Shown: positions 32,534-44,172, counted from the first letter of the stretch. The stretch is 64,000 bases of DNA from Streptomyces sp. NBC_00154 (GCF_026342835.1 NZ_JAPEMI010000001.1:2858501-2922500); one strand, 5' to 3'. Made by a program: numbers and translations. Notes: generated from the letters alone by a model not told the origin.

Positions 32534-33084
32534 CCAAACGTGCTTCTCCTTGCTGCTCGGCGCCGGCGGACTGGCTCGGCGCAGGTGGCTTCGCCCGGGA
32601 CCCTGGCCCGCTCCCGGTTTCGGTCTCGACGATGCCTTTCGGCCGCATGACCGCGCCCATGGCGCTGAGCCATCCGCGTAGAAGGCGATGCGGATGACGG
32701 GCCTCGGCCAGCTCGTCCTGGCCACCAGGTCGCTGGACCTCCATAGGCCGCTGCATGGGGGAAGCCGATCTTCCACGTGTCCAGCCTGCTCCCCGGGCCG
32801 GCATTCCGGCAGGCCGCGCTGTGCCGGGGAATGGCGTTCCGAGGTATGACAGGGCCCCCCACACGCCTGCCGGGCAGGACACGGCGCCCGCCGCACCGGA
32901 GGGCATGACGAGTGAGCAGCAGAACGGCAGCGAGCCGGGTCGCTGCCTGCGCGCACGCCGGGCGCGGGTGAGACCCCCGAGCAGGTCGGTCCCACAGCAG
33001 GCCGCGGCCTGCGCAGCACGCCCGGTCGTCGCACCGCGGGCTGCGGCTGATGATGGGGGTACGGCCGAACACTCGGAGATGATC

Positions 33085-34353
33085 ATGACGGGTTGGTTTG
33101 TCAGGGACTACTCCCAGGACGATCTCGAGGCGGTGATCCTCCTGGACACGGAGAGCGGCACGACCGGAGAGCCTCCTGTCTTCCAGCTCTCCGACACCGT
33201 GGCGGCCCTCCAAGCCCTTCATCCGGCCGTGGTTGCGGTGGCGGACGATGTGATGATCGGGGCTGCCGTGAGCAGGGTGGAAGGCGACAGGGCATGGATC
33301 CTGCGCATCTGCATGGCCCCGTCCTGGCGGCATCGAGGTCTGGGCAGTGCCCTGATCACAGATCTTGAGCACCGGCTCTTCGCCGGTGGTGTCCGGACGG
33401 TGCACGCGGTACTGCCCGAGGGCGAGACCGGTGTCGCCGCTCTGCACAACTGCGACTTCGTCACCCGCTCCGGCCTGGTGTTCTTCGAGAAGCGCGGGCC
33501 CGTGACGCCCCAGGCGATCAGCATGCTGGCCGCGCTCGGAGCGGAGCTGCCGCCCGGGGGGCTGTGGCAGAAGGTCGCGGGCATGGAACGGGAGAAGCGG
33601 CTCATCGAGCGGCGTCTGGTCCTGCCGCTGGCCCATCCCGAACTGGCCGCCCAGCACGGGGTGGAGCTGCCACGCGCGGTCATGCTGTTCGGTCCGCCCG
33701 GGACGGGCAAGAGCACTTTCGCGCACGCGATCGCCAGCCGTCTGGGATGGCCCTTCGTCGAACTGTTCCCCGCACGTCTCGCCGCCGAATACGGGCTGGC
33801 GGCCGGGCTGAACCGACGGTTCGACGAGATAGCCCAGCTCGATCACGCACTGGTCTTCATCGACGAGGTCGAGGAGATCGCCGCCGAACGCACCGGTGCG
33901 GACCCGACCGCGGTCGGCATCGTCAACGAGCTGCTCAAGGCGATCGTCCGGTTCCGCAGTCAGGACGGCCGACTGCTGGTCTGCGCCACCAACAACGTGA
34001 CCACGCTGGACCCGGCCTTCCTGCGGCACGGTCGCTTCGACTACGTACTGCCCATCGGCCCTCCCGACCACACGGCCCGGGCCGCGCTGTGGGAGAGCTA
34101 CCTGGCACGAGCGGGCGCGGAGGCCGACAACGCGGCACTCGCGTCCGCCAGCGAGGGATTCACGCCCGCCGACATCGCCCACGTCGCGCGTACCGTCTCC
34201 CAGGCCCAGTTCGAGCGCACCGTCGACACCGGAACCCGGGCCCGCCCCACCACGGACGACTACCTGGAGACGATCGGCACCACCCAGCCCACGGTCAGCA
34301 GCACCATGGCCCAGGAGTTCTCCGACCAGAGCGACAGGTTCGCCCGCATCTAA
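33085..34353 (+). CDS. GNAT acetyltransferase fused to an AAA ATPase
   Basis: 422 aa from the ATG at 33085 (GGAG upstream; 33079 possible). N-terminal GNAT domain (about 1-140): RICMAPSWRHRGLGSALITD is the acetyl-CoA loop (R-x2-G-x-G/A). C-terminal AAA domain (about 185-410): Walker A MLFGPPGTGKSTFAHAIASR, Walker B ALVFIDEVEEIAAERTG, sensor 1 LLVCATNNVTTLDPAFLRHG, arginine finger GRFDYVLP. The fusion implies an ATP-driven remodelling step linked to acetylation; the substrate is unknown. It may be encoded alone. Confidence 0.85.
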   Translation: MTGWFVRDYSQDDLEAVILLDTESGTTGEPPVFQLSDTVAALQALHPAVVAVADDVMIGAAVSRVEGDRAWILRICMAPSWRHRGLGSALITDLEHRLFAGGVRTVHAVLPEGETGVAALHNCDFVTRSGLVFFEKRGPVTPQAISMLAALGAELPPGGLWQKVAGMEREKRLIERRLVLPLAHPELAAQHGVELPRAVMLFGPPGTGKSTFAHAIASRLGWPFVELFPARLAAEYGLAAGLNRRFDEIAQLDHALVFIDEVEEIAAERTGADPTAVGIVNELLKAIVRFRSQDGRLLVCATNNVTTLDPAFLRHGRFDYVLPIGPPDHTARAALWESYLARAGAEADNAALASASEGFTPADIAHVARTVSQAQFERTVDTGTRARPTTDDYLETIGTTQPTVSSTMAQEFSDQSDRFARI

Positions 34354-34501
34354 CACTTCGCGCCGCCGCATCCGCGGTGAGAATTCGGTCACCTCCGCGC
34401 AATGAAATGTGCTGGAAACGCATGGGTGTTCGTTACGAAACGCGACCCGGCCACCCTCTCTGTCGCCGGACCCCCACGCCGCCCCGAGGAGGGACTCCCT
34501 C

Positions 34502-36159
<1,658 letters not shown>

Positions 36160-36222
36160 GCGGTGCCGACCGCCGTCACCACCGAGGGCGTCACTGCCAC
36201 GGTGAAACCCGGACCGGTGCAT

Positions 36223-36260
36223 GCCCCTGGGCGGGCCCGGGTGCGCGCCTGCCCAGGGGC
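36223..36260. terminator. Bidirectional terminator
   Basis: GCCCCTGGGC pairs with GCCCAGGGGC around an 18-nt GC-rich loop, between the convergent ends of glnK and the haloperoxidase-like gene. Confidence 0.7.
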
Positions 36261-37676
36261 TTACGAGGCGTTCCCGACGCCGCGCGGACACTTCGGCTCA
36301 GCGGGCCGAGCGGTTTGCGATGCTTGCGCGTTCCCCGTGCGCAGCGGCTGGAAGTAGTGGGCGAGCGCCCAGGTGCCGATCCGGTTGCCGGCCAGGCATC
36401 CGGTGACGTCCGAGGTGCGGAAGTGGATTCCGCCGTACACACGGGCGTTGATCATGTCCTCGTTGAGCTGGTCGGCGTACTCGTAGTGCCGTGTGGTGCC
36501 GGTGACCTCGGAGGTGACGTCGAGGTCGACGCGCGAGGTGCCGAGTACCCCGGTCACAACCCGCATCACGGCGCCCGTGAGCGTCGTGTGGCCACTGACG
36601 TACTCGGGGTGCGGGGGCGTGATGAGCAGCGGTTCCCACAGCGGGTCCGCCTCGGTCGCGGGGTTGCCGTCCGTGTCGGCCAGCTGGATCGCGGTGATCG
36701 GCCGCCAGACGCCGTACCGGAGCTTGGAGTCCCACGCGGTGATGACGGCGTCGGTCGCCGATGTGTTGGCCGCGGCGAACAGCCGCGCTGTCTCGGCGAT
36801 GCCGAGATGGTGCCGGGCGGCATGGTCGCGGAGGGCCGTCTGGATCTGCACCATCAGGTTGCCCCCGTAGAAGAGGGCGGTCTCGGTCTGGTGCGCGGTT
36901 CTGCCCGAGCCGGTCCGCACGCCCATGGTCTTCACTTCGTTCGCGTCCCGGGCGTAGCGGGCTGAGGACAGGGCGGGCGGCTCGCCGGGACGGAACTGGG
37001 CGGGGGAGGTGAGCAGGAGCGGCCGGAGTCTGCCGAGCCAGGTGTCGATGAAGGGCAGCCGGGCGGGTGGCGTGGGGCGCCAGATGCCGGGTGCGGGCGG
37101 CTCGGTGAAGGGCACGTCCACGAACCGGCCGTCGCCCTCGCGGAGGTCGACGATGTGGGCGGCAGCGCGTGCCCCGAAGGCCACGCCCTGGTCCTTTGCC
37201 GGGCCGCTGGGGATCTCGGCGAGGGAGGCGGCGTACGCGGTGTCGAGCTGGGCCTGCGAGGCAGGGAAAAAGGCCAGCAGGATGTGGTGTGCCGCGGTCA
37301 CGGCCGACGCCTCGGGAGACGCCGTGGCGGGGCCGCTCTCCCGCCACTTGTACGGGGCGTAGTCGCCCTGAATACCGACCACGGCGTTGTAGACGGCGGC
37401 GGAGACGAACCCGTGCCAGACGGCCACCTGCCCGGACGGGCGGGTCGGGCCGAGGTTGGCGCTGATCGTCTCGGTGGCGATGGCGTTCCAGTCGCGGATC
37501 GCCGCGGGGTCCGCCGAGGGCGGCTGACGGTGGTCGGCGGCGGCTGTGGGGCCGGCCGGGACGATGAGGGCAACAAGCGCGAGTAGCGCGATGGCGCCGA
37601 CGGCGGCCCGCAGGCCTGAACGAGACGAACGGGGGGAACAGGAACGACGGAATGAGAAGGGGTGATGCTGACCCAC
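36261..37676 (-). CDS. Secreted vanadium haloperoxidase-like PAP2 protein
   Basis: 471 aa from the GTG at 37676, with a signal peptide (AAVGAIALLALVALIVPAGP... to TAAA). PAP2 core: YGVWRPITAIQLAD (Lys-Arg motif, K in SKLRYG), PPHPEYVSGHTTLTGAVMRV (SGH) and ARVYGGIHFRTSD (R-x5-H-like). These are the vanadate/phosphate ligands of vanadium-dependent haloperoxidase relatives. It acts outside the cytoplasm. Halogenation or phosphatase activity cannot be told apart from sequence. Confidence 0.85.
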   Translation of the reverse strand: MGQHHPFSFRRSCSPRSSRSGLRAAVGAIALLALVALIVPAGPTAAADHRQPPSADPAAIRDWNAIATETISANLGPTRPSGQVAVWHGFVSAAVYNAVVGIQGDYAPYKWRESGPATASPEASAVTAAHHILLAFFPASQAQLDTAYAASLAEIPSGPAKDQGVAFGARAAAHIVDLREGDGRFVDVPFTEPPAPGIWRPTPPARLPFIDTWLGRLRPLLLTSPAQFRPGEPPALSSARYARDANEVKTMGVRTGSGRTAHQTETALFYGGNLMVQIQTALRDHAARHHLGIAETARLFAAANTSATDAVITAWDSKLRYGVWRPITAIQLADTDGNPATEADPLWEPLLITPPHPEYVSGHTTLTGAVMRVVTGVLGTSRVDLDVTSEVTGTTRHYEYADQLNEDMINARVYGGIHFRTSDVTGCLAGNRIGTWALAHYFQPLRTGNAQASQTARPAEPKCPRGVGNAS

Positions 37677-37825
37677 GGCGCTCTCCCTTGATTCGGCAGA
37701 ACCGAATTAGCACCGGATGGAGAGCTGGATCAAGATCAACCGCCGTGGCCCGGGCTTCGCAAGCCGAACGACGCATTGCGGTCGCTGCCGTTCGGGCCTT
37801 TCCGGTGGCCCGCTTCCGCCGGCCA

Positions 37826-38566
37826 CTACTCGCCGATGCGTACGACCGCCAGCGTGATGTTGTCGGGGCCGCCCGCCTCGATGGCCGCTTTCCACAGCTC
37901 GAAAGCGGCCCTGCCGTCGTTGTGCACCCGCAGCAGGCTGTCGAGTTCGTCCTCCGTCACCGGGTCGGTCAGCCCGTCGGTGCAGACCAGGTAGCGATCG
38001 CCTGCGGACAGCGGCGACGTCGTTACGTGGGGCGTGACGGCGCTGAACCGGGAGGCGCCACCGAGCGCCTGCGTGATGAGCGACGTGGTGCGCCGGCCCG
38101 GCGCCAACGGCGGGCTGTCGTCGACGCTCACCCGGCGAAGTCCGTCCTGACTCACGTCGAGCACCCTGCTGTCGCCGACGTTGAAGGCGAGCAGCGTGTC
38201 CGCCAGCACGACGGCACCCGCGACCGTGGTACCCATGGCGGCCAGCTCCGGATGGCCGTCGGCGGCCGCGTACACCGCACGATTGCAGGCCTTGAGAGCG
38301 TCACGAACGGCTTCCTCACTGTCCAACGAAGGGCCGATCGCAGCGAGTTGGCGGACGACCAGCGCACTGGCCACCTCGCCGGCCGGCTGCCCGCCGATAC
38401 CGTCGGCGACCGCGACGACGAGCGGTCCGCCGAGAGGGAACAGCAGCGTCTGCGGGTTCTCGGTCACGGTGCCGCACAGCGTCCACGGTCCGACCACGAG
38501 GCTGTCCTCGTTGCGATCGCGGATCAGCCCGGTGTGGCTCAATGCAGTGACAGCTACGTACGGCAT
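37826..38566 (-). CDS. PPM-type (PP2C) serine/threonine phosphatase
   Basis: 246 aa from the ATG at 38566: MPYVAVTALSHTGLIRDRNE (metal motif R-x-x-N-E-D), LVVAVADGIGGQPAGEVASA, TTVAGAVVLADTLLAFNVGD, CTDGLTDPVTEDELD and GGPDNITLAVVRIG. All metal-coordinating Asp residues are present. It typically opposes Ser/Thr kinases or regulates secretion systems; no kinase is adjacent. Divergent from the ATPase at 38753. Confidence 0.92.
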   Translation of the reverse strand: MPYVAVTALSHTGLIRDRNEDSLVVGPWTLCGTVTENPQTLLFPLGGPLVVAVADGIGGQPAGEVASALVVRQLAAIGPSLDSEEAVRDALKACNRAVYAAADGHPELAAMGTTVAGAVVLADTLLAFNVGDSRVLDVSQDGLRRVSVDDSPPLAPGRRTTSLITQALGGASRFSAVTPHVTTSPLSAGDRYLVCTDGLTDPVTEDELDSLLRVHNDGRAAFELWKAAIEAGGPDNITLAVVRIGE

Positions 38567-38752
38567 CAGAGGGTCCCGCTTCTCCGCAGCGGACGACAGA
38601 CGCGTCCCGCACCTCCATTGTGGCGCTGCGGCCCTGCGGATGCCCTCATCGCTGCCCGGTTCTCGTCGGGAGACGGGCGCCGGACTTACTAGCGGGCGAG
38701 ATAGTATCTTTTGCGAAACCATCTGTCCGGCCGGATGGCCAGGAGGTGCGCC

Positions 38753-40177
38753 TTGCACCGCTTCATCGGACGGGCCCGGGAGCTGCGCGTCCTGGGACGG
38801 ACACTCGACGAGGTCCGGGCAGCCGCAGGGTCCGCGAGGCCCGGGCAGTGCACGCTTCTGCGCGGTCGGCGGCGGGTCGGGAAGTCCAGCCTGGTCGAAG
38901 AGTTCCTGCAGCGTGCCGGGGTGCCGTATCTGTTCTTCACCGCGGCCGGCGGGTCGGCCGAGGACGAGCTCGCCGAGCTGGCCGATGCGGTGGCGACCTC
39001 CACCCTGCCGGAGCGCGGCCTGTACTGCGAAGAAGCGCCGAGCCAGTGGAACGCGGCCTTCAGACTGCTGGCGGAGATCGTGCCCGAGGACACTCCGAGC
39101 GTGGTCGTCATCGACGAGGTCCCGTACCTCATGGACCGCGTCGACGCCTTCGAGGGGATGCTGCAGCGAACCTGGGACCGCCTGCTCAGTCGCAAGCCGG
39201 TACTGCTGCTCCTGATCGGCTCCGATCTGTCGATGATGGAGGCACTCGGCAGCTACGACCGTCCCTTCCATCAGCGTGGCCGCGACATGGTGCTGGGGCC
39301 GCTCGACCCGGCCGACATCGCCGAGATGCTCGACCTGGACCCCGCCACCGCCTTCGACGCCACGCTGATCACCGGCGGGCTCCCGCTGCTCTGCCGGGAG
39401 TGGCGCCCGGGGGCCTCCATGTGGGAGTTCCTGAGCACCGCGCTGGACAACCCGACCTCTGCCCTCCTGGTCTCCGCGGAACGCTCACTGGCCGCGGAAT
39501 TCCCACCCCAGGCGATGGGCCGGGAAGTCCTTCGCGCGATCGGCACGGGAGAGCGGACCTTCAGCAACATCGCACGGGCCGCCGGAGGCATCGCGCACAG
39601 CACCCTCAGCCGGGCGGCGGAGCTGCTCATCGACAAGCGTGTGGTGGCTGCCGAGCTGCCGGTCTCCCTGCGGCCCTCCAAGGAACGCCGCTACCGGGTG
39701 GCGGACCCCTACATGCGGTTCTGGCTGGCCTTCGTCGAACCCCACATGGCGGAGATCGAGCGCATGCGCGGGGACCTCACGCTCGCCCGGATCAGGGACC
39801 GGTGGACCACCTGGCGCGGGCGTGCGGTCGAGCCGCTGATCCGCGAGTCGCTCGCACGCGCCCTGCCCGACGACCAGTTGCCCGCCACACCGGCCATCGG
39901 CGGCTACTGGACCCGCAGCAACGACGTCGAGATCGACCTGGTGGGCGCCGACCGGCAGCCCGTCGCCAAGAAGCTGCTGTTCCTCGGCTCGATCAAGTGG
40001 CTGGAGACCTCGCCGTTCGACAGCCACGACCTCGCCGCACTGCGCAGGCACCGGGCAGCCGTAACCGATGCCCCCGTCCCGCTCGTCGCGGTTTCGCGCA
40101 ACGGAGTCGCCTGTCCGGGACTGCAGGCGGTCTACGGCCCCGACGAACTGCTCGCCGCGTGGCGCACACGCCCCTGA
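38753..40177 (+). CDS. DUF234-type ATPase (archaeal-like AAA)
   Basis: 474 aa from a TTG at 38753, chosen for AGGAGGTG 5 nt upstream. FIGRARELRVLGRTLDEV, Walker A LLRGRRRVGKSSLVEEFLQR, Walker B VVVIDEVPYLMD, a winged helix (SNIARAAGGIAHSTLSRAAE) and the DUF234 C-terminus (IGGYWTRSNDVEIDLVGADR, a PD-(D/E)xK-like nuclease pattern). The family is sporadic in bacteria and has been linked to mobile DNA or toxin-like roles without firm function. Confidence 0.88.
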   Translation: MHRFIGRARELRVLGRTLDEVRAAAGSARPGQCTLLRGRRRVGKSSLVEEFLQRAGVPYLFFTAAGGSAEDELAELADAVATSTLPERGLYCEEAPSQWNAAFRLLAEIVPEDTPSVVVIDEVPYLMDRVDAFEGMLQRTWDRLLSRKPVLLLLIGSDLSMMEALGSYDRPFHQRGRDMVLGPLDPADIAEMLDLDPATAFDATLITGGLPLLCREWRPGASMWEFLSTALDNPTSALLVSAERSLAAEFPPQAMGREVLRAIGTGERTFSNIARAAGGIAHSTLSRAAELLIDKRVVAAELPVSLRPSKERRYRVADPYMRFWLAFVEPHMAEIERMRGDLTLARIRDRWTTWRGRAVEPLIRESLARALPDDQLPATPAIGGYWTRSNDVEIDLVGADRQPVAKKLLFLGSIKWLETSPFDSHDLAALRRHRAAVTDAPVPLVAVSRNGVACPGLQAVYGPDELLAAWRTRP

Positions 40178-40299
40178 CCGACGGCTCGCGCCATGCGGCT
40201 CTCGCACCGCCTGTGCCACATGAGCCCCGTGGGTCTCCCCCGGGGTGAGGCGTCACGGCCGGCGTTACGTCCTCCGGCCTCACGGGCAGGCATCGGACC

Positions 40300-41085
40300 A
40301 TGCCCATGCTCGTCGGAACGTCAGGGTGGCAGTACAAGGACTGGCGCGGCGTTCTCTATCCACCCGGGCAACCGCAGCGGCTGTGGCTGGAGGAGTACGC
40401 CCGGCAATTCGCCACGGTGGAGAACAACAACGCCTTCTACCGGCTTCCCACTGCGGAGATCTTCGCCTCCTGGCGGGAGCGGACCCCGGAGGGGTTCGTC
40501 ATGGCGGTCAAGGCCAGCCGCTACCTGACCCACCTGAAGCGGCTGCGCGACCCCGAGGAGCCGGTGGGCCGGCTGATGGATCACGCCCGGGGTCTCGGCG
40601 ATCGCCTGGGACCCGTGCTGCTGCAACTGCCGTCGCACTTCCGGGAGGACATCGAGGCTCTGGACGCCTGCCTGACCTGCTTTCCCGACACGGTCCGGGT
40701 GGCCGTCGAACTCCGGCACACCTCGTGGTGGGAGGCGGAGCGGAAGCTCCGGGCGGTGCTGGAACGGCATGGCAGCGCGCTGTGCTGGGCAGACCGGGGG
40801 TCCCGCCCGGTGACGCCGCTGTGGCGTACGGCGTCGTGGGGGTACGTACGGTTTCACGGCGGCATCGCAGAGCCGCTGCCGCGCTACGGCCGCCAGGCGT
40901 TGAAGTCCTGGGCCCGTCGCATCGTCGACACCTGGCCCGACAAGGACGACGTGTATGTGTACTTCAACAACGACCTGGGCGGTGCGGCCGTCGTGGACGC
41001 CGCGAAGTTCGCGCGGGCGGCAGCCGCGTTGGGCCGGACGGTGAGCCGTACGCCTCCGGCCCCGCCGGCACGGTCCACGTCCTGA
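40300..41085 (+). CDS. DUF72 family protein (TIM-barrel)
   Basis: 261 aa. Hallmarks: VGTSGWQYKDWRGVLYPPGQ, ENNNAFYRLP, MAVKASRYLTHLKRLRDPEE, GPVLLQLPSHFREDIEAL, VELRHTSWW, YVRFHGG and VYVYFNNDLGGAAV. A conserved family of unknown function with a TIM-barrel fold. Last residues (TVSRTPPAPPARSTS) are probably disordered. Confidence 0.93.
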   Translation: MPMLVGTSGWQYKDWRGVLYPPGQPQRLWLEEYARQFATVENNNAFYRLPTAEIFASWRERTPEGFVMAVKASRYLTHLKRLRDPEEPVGRLMDHARGLGDRLGPVLLQLPSHFREDIEALDACLTCFPDTVRVAVELRHTSWWEAERKLRAVLERHGSALCWADRGSRPVTPLWRTASWGYVRFHGGIAEPLPRYGRQALKSWARRIVDTWPDKDDVYVYFNNDLGGAAVVDAAKFARAAAALGRTVSRTPPAPPARSTS

Positions 41086-41553
41086 GGGAAGCGGCAGACC
41101 GGAAGCAGCGCCTGCACCACGGGCGGCACGGCGAGGCCGGTGCACCCGTCGTCCCGTGACATCAGCCACACAGACTTTTGGCACTCAGGTCGTCGAATAG
41201 TAGGTCGAGGCTTGACGGCATAGTGCGTTTTATCCGTCTTGATGCAGAAATACTCCGAGCGGGATCGAGCTGTATTCGACCCGCTCAACACTTTCGCCCG
41301 TTCGCGTAGCGAACAACGGCTTCTGACGGACCAACGGACTTCTTCGCCACCCCGTGAGCCGGACCAGCACGCCCGCGCGCCCGTTTCAAGAGCCGTCCAT
41401 GGCTACGGGCCGAGGTAGTACTGCCGCCTGTTGCCGCACCCCGACACCAGTTCTAAGAATGTCGGCCGCAAGGCGTCTCCGCGGCCCAGGTGCAGGAACT
41501 GGGCAGAGCCGGACCCCCTGGGGGCGCTCCGCGATCACCGAGCGAGGTCACGC
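41086..41553. other. Intergenic, AT-richer than surroundings
   Basis: 468 bp between DUF72 and the CAP-domain gene. No convincing frame on either strand. A small hairpin GTTCGC/GCGAAC lies near 41302-41316. Confidence 0.35.
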
Positions 41554-42216
41554 ATGAGGAAGCACCGCAGGAAGTCGTACTACCGGCCGATAGCCATCGC
41601 TGCCATCGCCGTAGGAGCCGTGGGTGTGCCCTCCGCCGCCATGGCCTGCCTGGACACTCAGGGTGATGCGGGCGGTCGCCCCTCCGGCCACTGGGAGCAC
41701 GTGAGCTCCCACAAGCGGTGGACGGGCTCCGCCTGGGGTCACGGGCCGACTGCGGGAGCGTCGAAGAGTCCCACCGCGGCTCCCAGCGCACCGCAGGCCA
41801 CCGCGTCTCCCAGCGCACCTGCTACGACCGCACCGGCATCCGGGGCCACGGCCCGCGTACTGACGCTCGTCAACAACGAGCGCAGCAAGGCCGGATGCTC
41901 TCCGCTGACCATCAACGCGAAGCTGACCAAGGCCGCTCAGGACCACAGCAAGGACATGGCATCCCACCAGAACATGTCCCACACGGGCTCCGACGGGTCG
42001 TCGCCCGGCGACCGCATCACGCGTGCCGGCTACAGCTGGAGCTCCTACGGCGAGAACGTCGCATACGGCTACTCCACGCCCGAGAAGGTCATGGCGGGCT
42101 GGATGTCCAGCCCGGGCCACAAGCGCAACATCCTCGACTGCTCGTTCAAGGAGATCGGCATCGGCCTCGCGCAGCCCAACAACTACTGGACTCAGGACTT
42201 CGGCACGGCCCGATAG
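41554..42216 (+). CDS. Secreted CAP/SCP-domain protein
   Basis: 220 aa from the ATG at 41554. Signal peptide MRKHRRKSYYRPIAIAAIAV... to about SAAMA. A Pro/Ser/Ala-rich linker (about 60-100) precedes the CAP domain: VLTLVNNERSKAGCSPLTIN, DHSKDMASHQNMSHTGSDGS, YSWSSYGENVAYGYSTPEKV, SSPGHKRNILDCSFKEIGIG. Conserved His and Glu of the CAP cleft are present. A secreted family of broad role in bacteria. Confidence 0.93.
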   Translation: MRKHRRKSYYRPIAIAAIAVGAVGVPSAAMACLDTQGDAGGRPSGHWEHVSSHKRWTGSAWGHGPTAGASKSPTAAPSAPQATASPSAPATTAPASGATARVLTLVNNERSKAGCSPLTINAKLTKAAQDHSKDMASHQNMSHTGSDGSSPGDRITRAGYSWSSYGENVAYGYSTPEKVMAGWMSSPGHKRNILDCSFKEIGIGLAQPNNYWTQDFGTAR

Positions 42217-42248
42217 GGACACCGCGGGGATGGTGCGCAGCCTCCATC

Positions 42249-42288
42249 GGTGAAGGCGCCGACCGGTTCGCCGGCCGGGGCCTTCACC
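42249..42288 (+). terminator. Terminator of the CAP-domain gene
   Basis: GGTGAAGG pairs with CCTTCACC and the 24-nt interior is itself GC-rich and pairable; 32 nt after the stop. Confidence 0.6.
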
Positions 42289-42390
42289 ATGGGTGCAGTT
42301 CCATGCGGGTGGGCGACCGTCGCCGCAGGTCATGGCACAGATGGGCCGGGCCGCCCCGGCGGCCCGGCAGCAGGGTTCCCCGGATCCGCG

Positions 42391-44004
42391 TCAGGAGGCG
42401 CCGCTCGGGCCCTCCTGGAGATACGCGGCGATATCGGCCATGTCGTTCCCGATCGCCAGCACGCCCTTGATGTCGGGCGCCGACGCACCGTTCACCCCGG
42501 CGAAGAACACGTCGTAATGCCCCTTGCCGGTCTCCAGATACCCGGCGATGGTCTCCGCGCCCACGCTCAGCCGGTCGTTGAGGAGGTCTCCACCCGCGAC
42601 GGTGCCGGTCTTCGCGGAGACCTTGCCGCGGGCGGGGCAGTTCCGGCAGGAGATCGCGAGGGACCCGTCGACGCCCAGCGTGGGCAGCGCCTCCCGGAAG
42701 CGGGTCGCGTCGGGGGTGCTCTGCCAGTGCGTGAGGATCTGGGCGACGGCGCGGGGCGTGGTGCGGTCGTTCGGGTTGCCGCCGCGGCCGTCGGCGAGCT
42801 GAACCGTCCTGCGGTCCACCTTGGCGCTGTCCAGGAACTTCGCAAGCACGGGAAAGCCGTCCGCGCACCGGGAACTGCCCGTGCTGACGGCCATGAGGCA
42901 GATCCCGAGGTTCGCCCCGAGGTTGTGGCTCACCTTGAGGATGAGCCGGGCGTACTCGTCGTAGGACGGAGAGGCGAACCGGGCCACCTCCGGCGCGCCC
43001 TCGTACGACCGGGGCAGCCGGCCGGCCGGGTTGGGCCCCACGGGTTTGGCGGTGACCTCGACCCCGGCCCGCTTCAGTGCCTCGATCAGGGCAGTACGGC
43101 CGAAGGTGTTCGGATCGCGGATGTCGGACACCCGCAGAACCGGGTCGGAATCGGCGGCGATGGTGCCGGAGAGCTTGATGCGGGTGCCGTCGGCGGAGGG
43201 TTTCACCGTGATGTCGGTGGGCTTGCCGGCCGCGACGGTACGGACGGTGGACGACACGGTGTACGGCGCCACCCGCGGACGCCAGTCGAGCCGGGCCGGC
43301 GCGCCCGGACCGTCGCCGGGGGTGGTGAGCAGATCGATCAGGTTGTCATTGATGATCAGCGGCGTCGGGGTCGGATCGAGCTCCGGGTCGGGGCGGAACA
43401 GCCGGGCGTCCACGATCACGTCGCCGTCCACCTTGGTGATCCCCGAGGCGCGCACCTGCTGGGCCAATTGGTCGATGCCGGCCAGCGGGTTCTGCGGGGT
43501 GAGGGTCGCTCCGGGGACATCGTCGGCGTAGGTGTGGTCGATGGCGGTGAAGGCGACGGTGCCGTCCGCACGCGTGCGGCCACCGAGGGTCAGGTCGCCC
43601 TGGGCAACGAGATCCAGGTCCCCGGTGAGGGTCGCGCCCCGGCGCTTTCCGACGGCGTGCACCGGTGTGACGAAGCGGTGATCGCTGCCGAGCGTGTGCC
43701 AGGTGCCGCTGACGCTGAACAGTTTGGCCACCGACCCGGGGACGAAGAACTCGTCGGCGGCGCGCGTCTGCACGATCTCGCCGGTCGCCGGGTTCTGCTG
43801 GAACAGCCCCCACTGGGCATGCGGGTAGTAGGGCTTGTGCATGATCGCCGCGATGCGCGGGTCGAGGCCGGCCAGCTCCTTCGACGGCGTCACCCAGGCA
43901 AGGCCGAACGCGGCCACACTGCCGGCGAGCAGGAGGCCGAGGACGGTGAGGACACGCTGACTGTTCCGGCTTCGGCTCCGGTCTGGCGTGATGGCTGATG
44001 ACAT
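42391..44004 (-). CDS. dacB: D-alanyl-D-alanine carboxypeptidase/endopeptidase (PBP4 type)
   Basis: 537 aa from the ATG at 44004 (GTGGAGTCC upstream; a further-upstream ATG is less likely). One N-terminal membrane segment (VLTVLGLLLAGSVAAFGLAW). Active-site motifs: S-x-x-K in VPGSVAKLFSVSG, S-x-N in KVSHNLGANLG, and K-T-G in VSAKTGTVAGGD. A large insert between the first two motifs is typical of the PBP4/DacB class, which trims peptidoglycan outside the membrane. Confidence 0.92.
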   Translation of the reverse strand: MSSAITPDRSRSRNSQRVLTVLGLLLAGSVAAFGLAWVTPSKELAGLDPRIAAIMHKPYYPHAQWGLFQQNPATGEIVQTRAADEFFVPGSVAKLFSVSGTWHTLGSDHRFVTPVHAVGKRRGATLTGDLDLVAQGDLTLGGRTRADGTVAFTAIDHTYADDVPGATLTPQNPLAGIDQLAQQVRASGITKVDGDVIVDARLFRPDPELDPTPTPLIINDNLIDLLTTPGDGPGAPARLDWRPRVAPYTVSSTVRTVAAGKPTDITVKPSADGTRIKLSGTIAADSDPVLRVSDIRDPNTFGRTALIEALKRAGVEVTAKPVGPNPAGRLPRSYEGAPEVARFASPSYDEYARLILKVSHNLGANLGICLMAVSTGSSRCADGFPVLAKFLDSAKVDRRTVQLADGRGGNPNDRTTPRAVAQILTHWQSTPDATRFREALPTLGVDGSLAISCRNCPARGKVSAKTGTVAGGDLLNDRLSVGAETIAGYLETGKGHYDVFFAGVNGASAPDIKGVLAIGNDMADIAAYLQEGPSGAS

Positions 44005-44172
44005 GCGGACTCCACGTGGTGTGTGGTTCGCGGTGCTCACTGGGACCGAAAAAGGGTGCTTCGAGGCTATGGGCCATGAAGGGCGGAACGTTTCGGCGCG
44101 GCGAGCGGGTCCCCCGGACGGTCGCGGAACGGGGCGCCGGATGCGCCCGTATGGTCGCGAGGGGGCGTCGGC

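Noticed and set aside
34409..34501. GlnR-type boxes before amtB
   Set aside because: GTTAC and GAAAC elements are present but not at the usual n6 spacing, so I do not claim a GlnR site.
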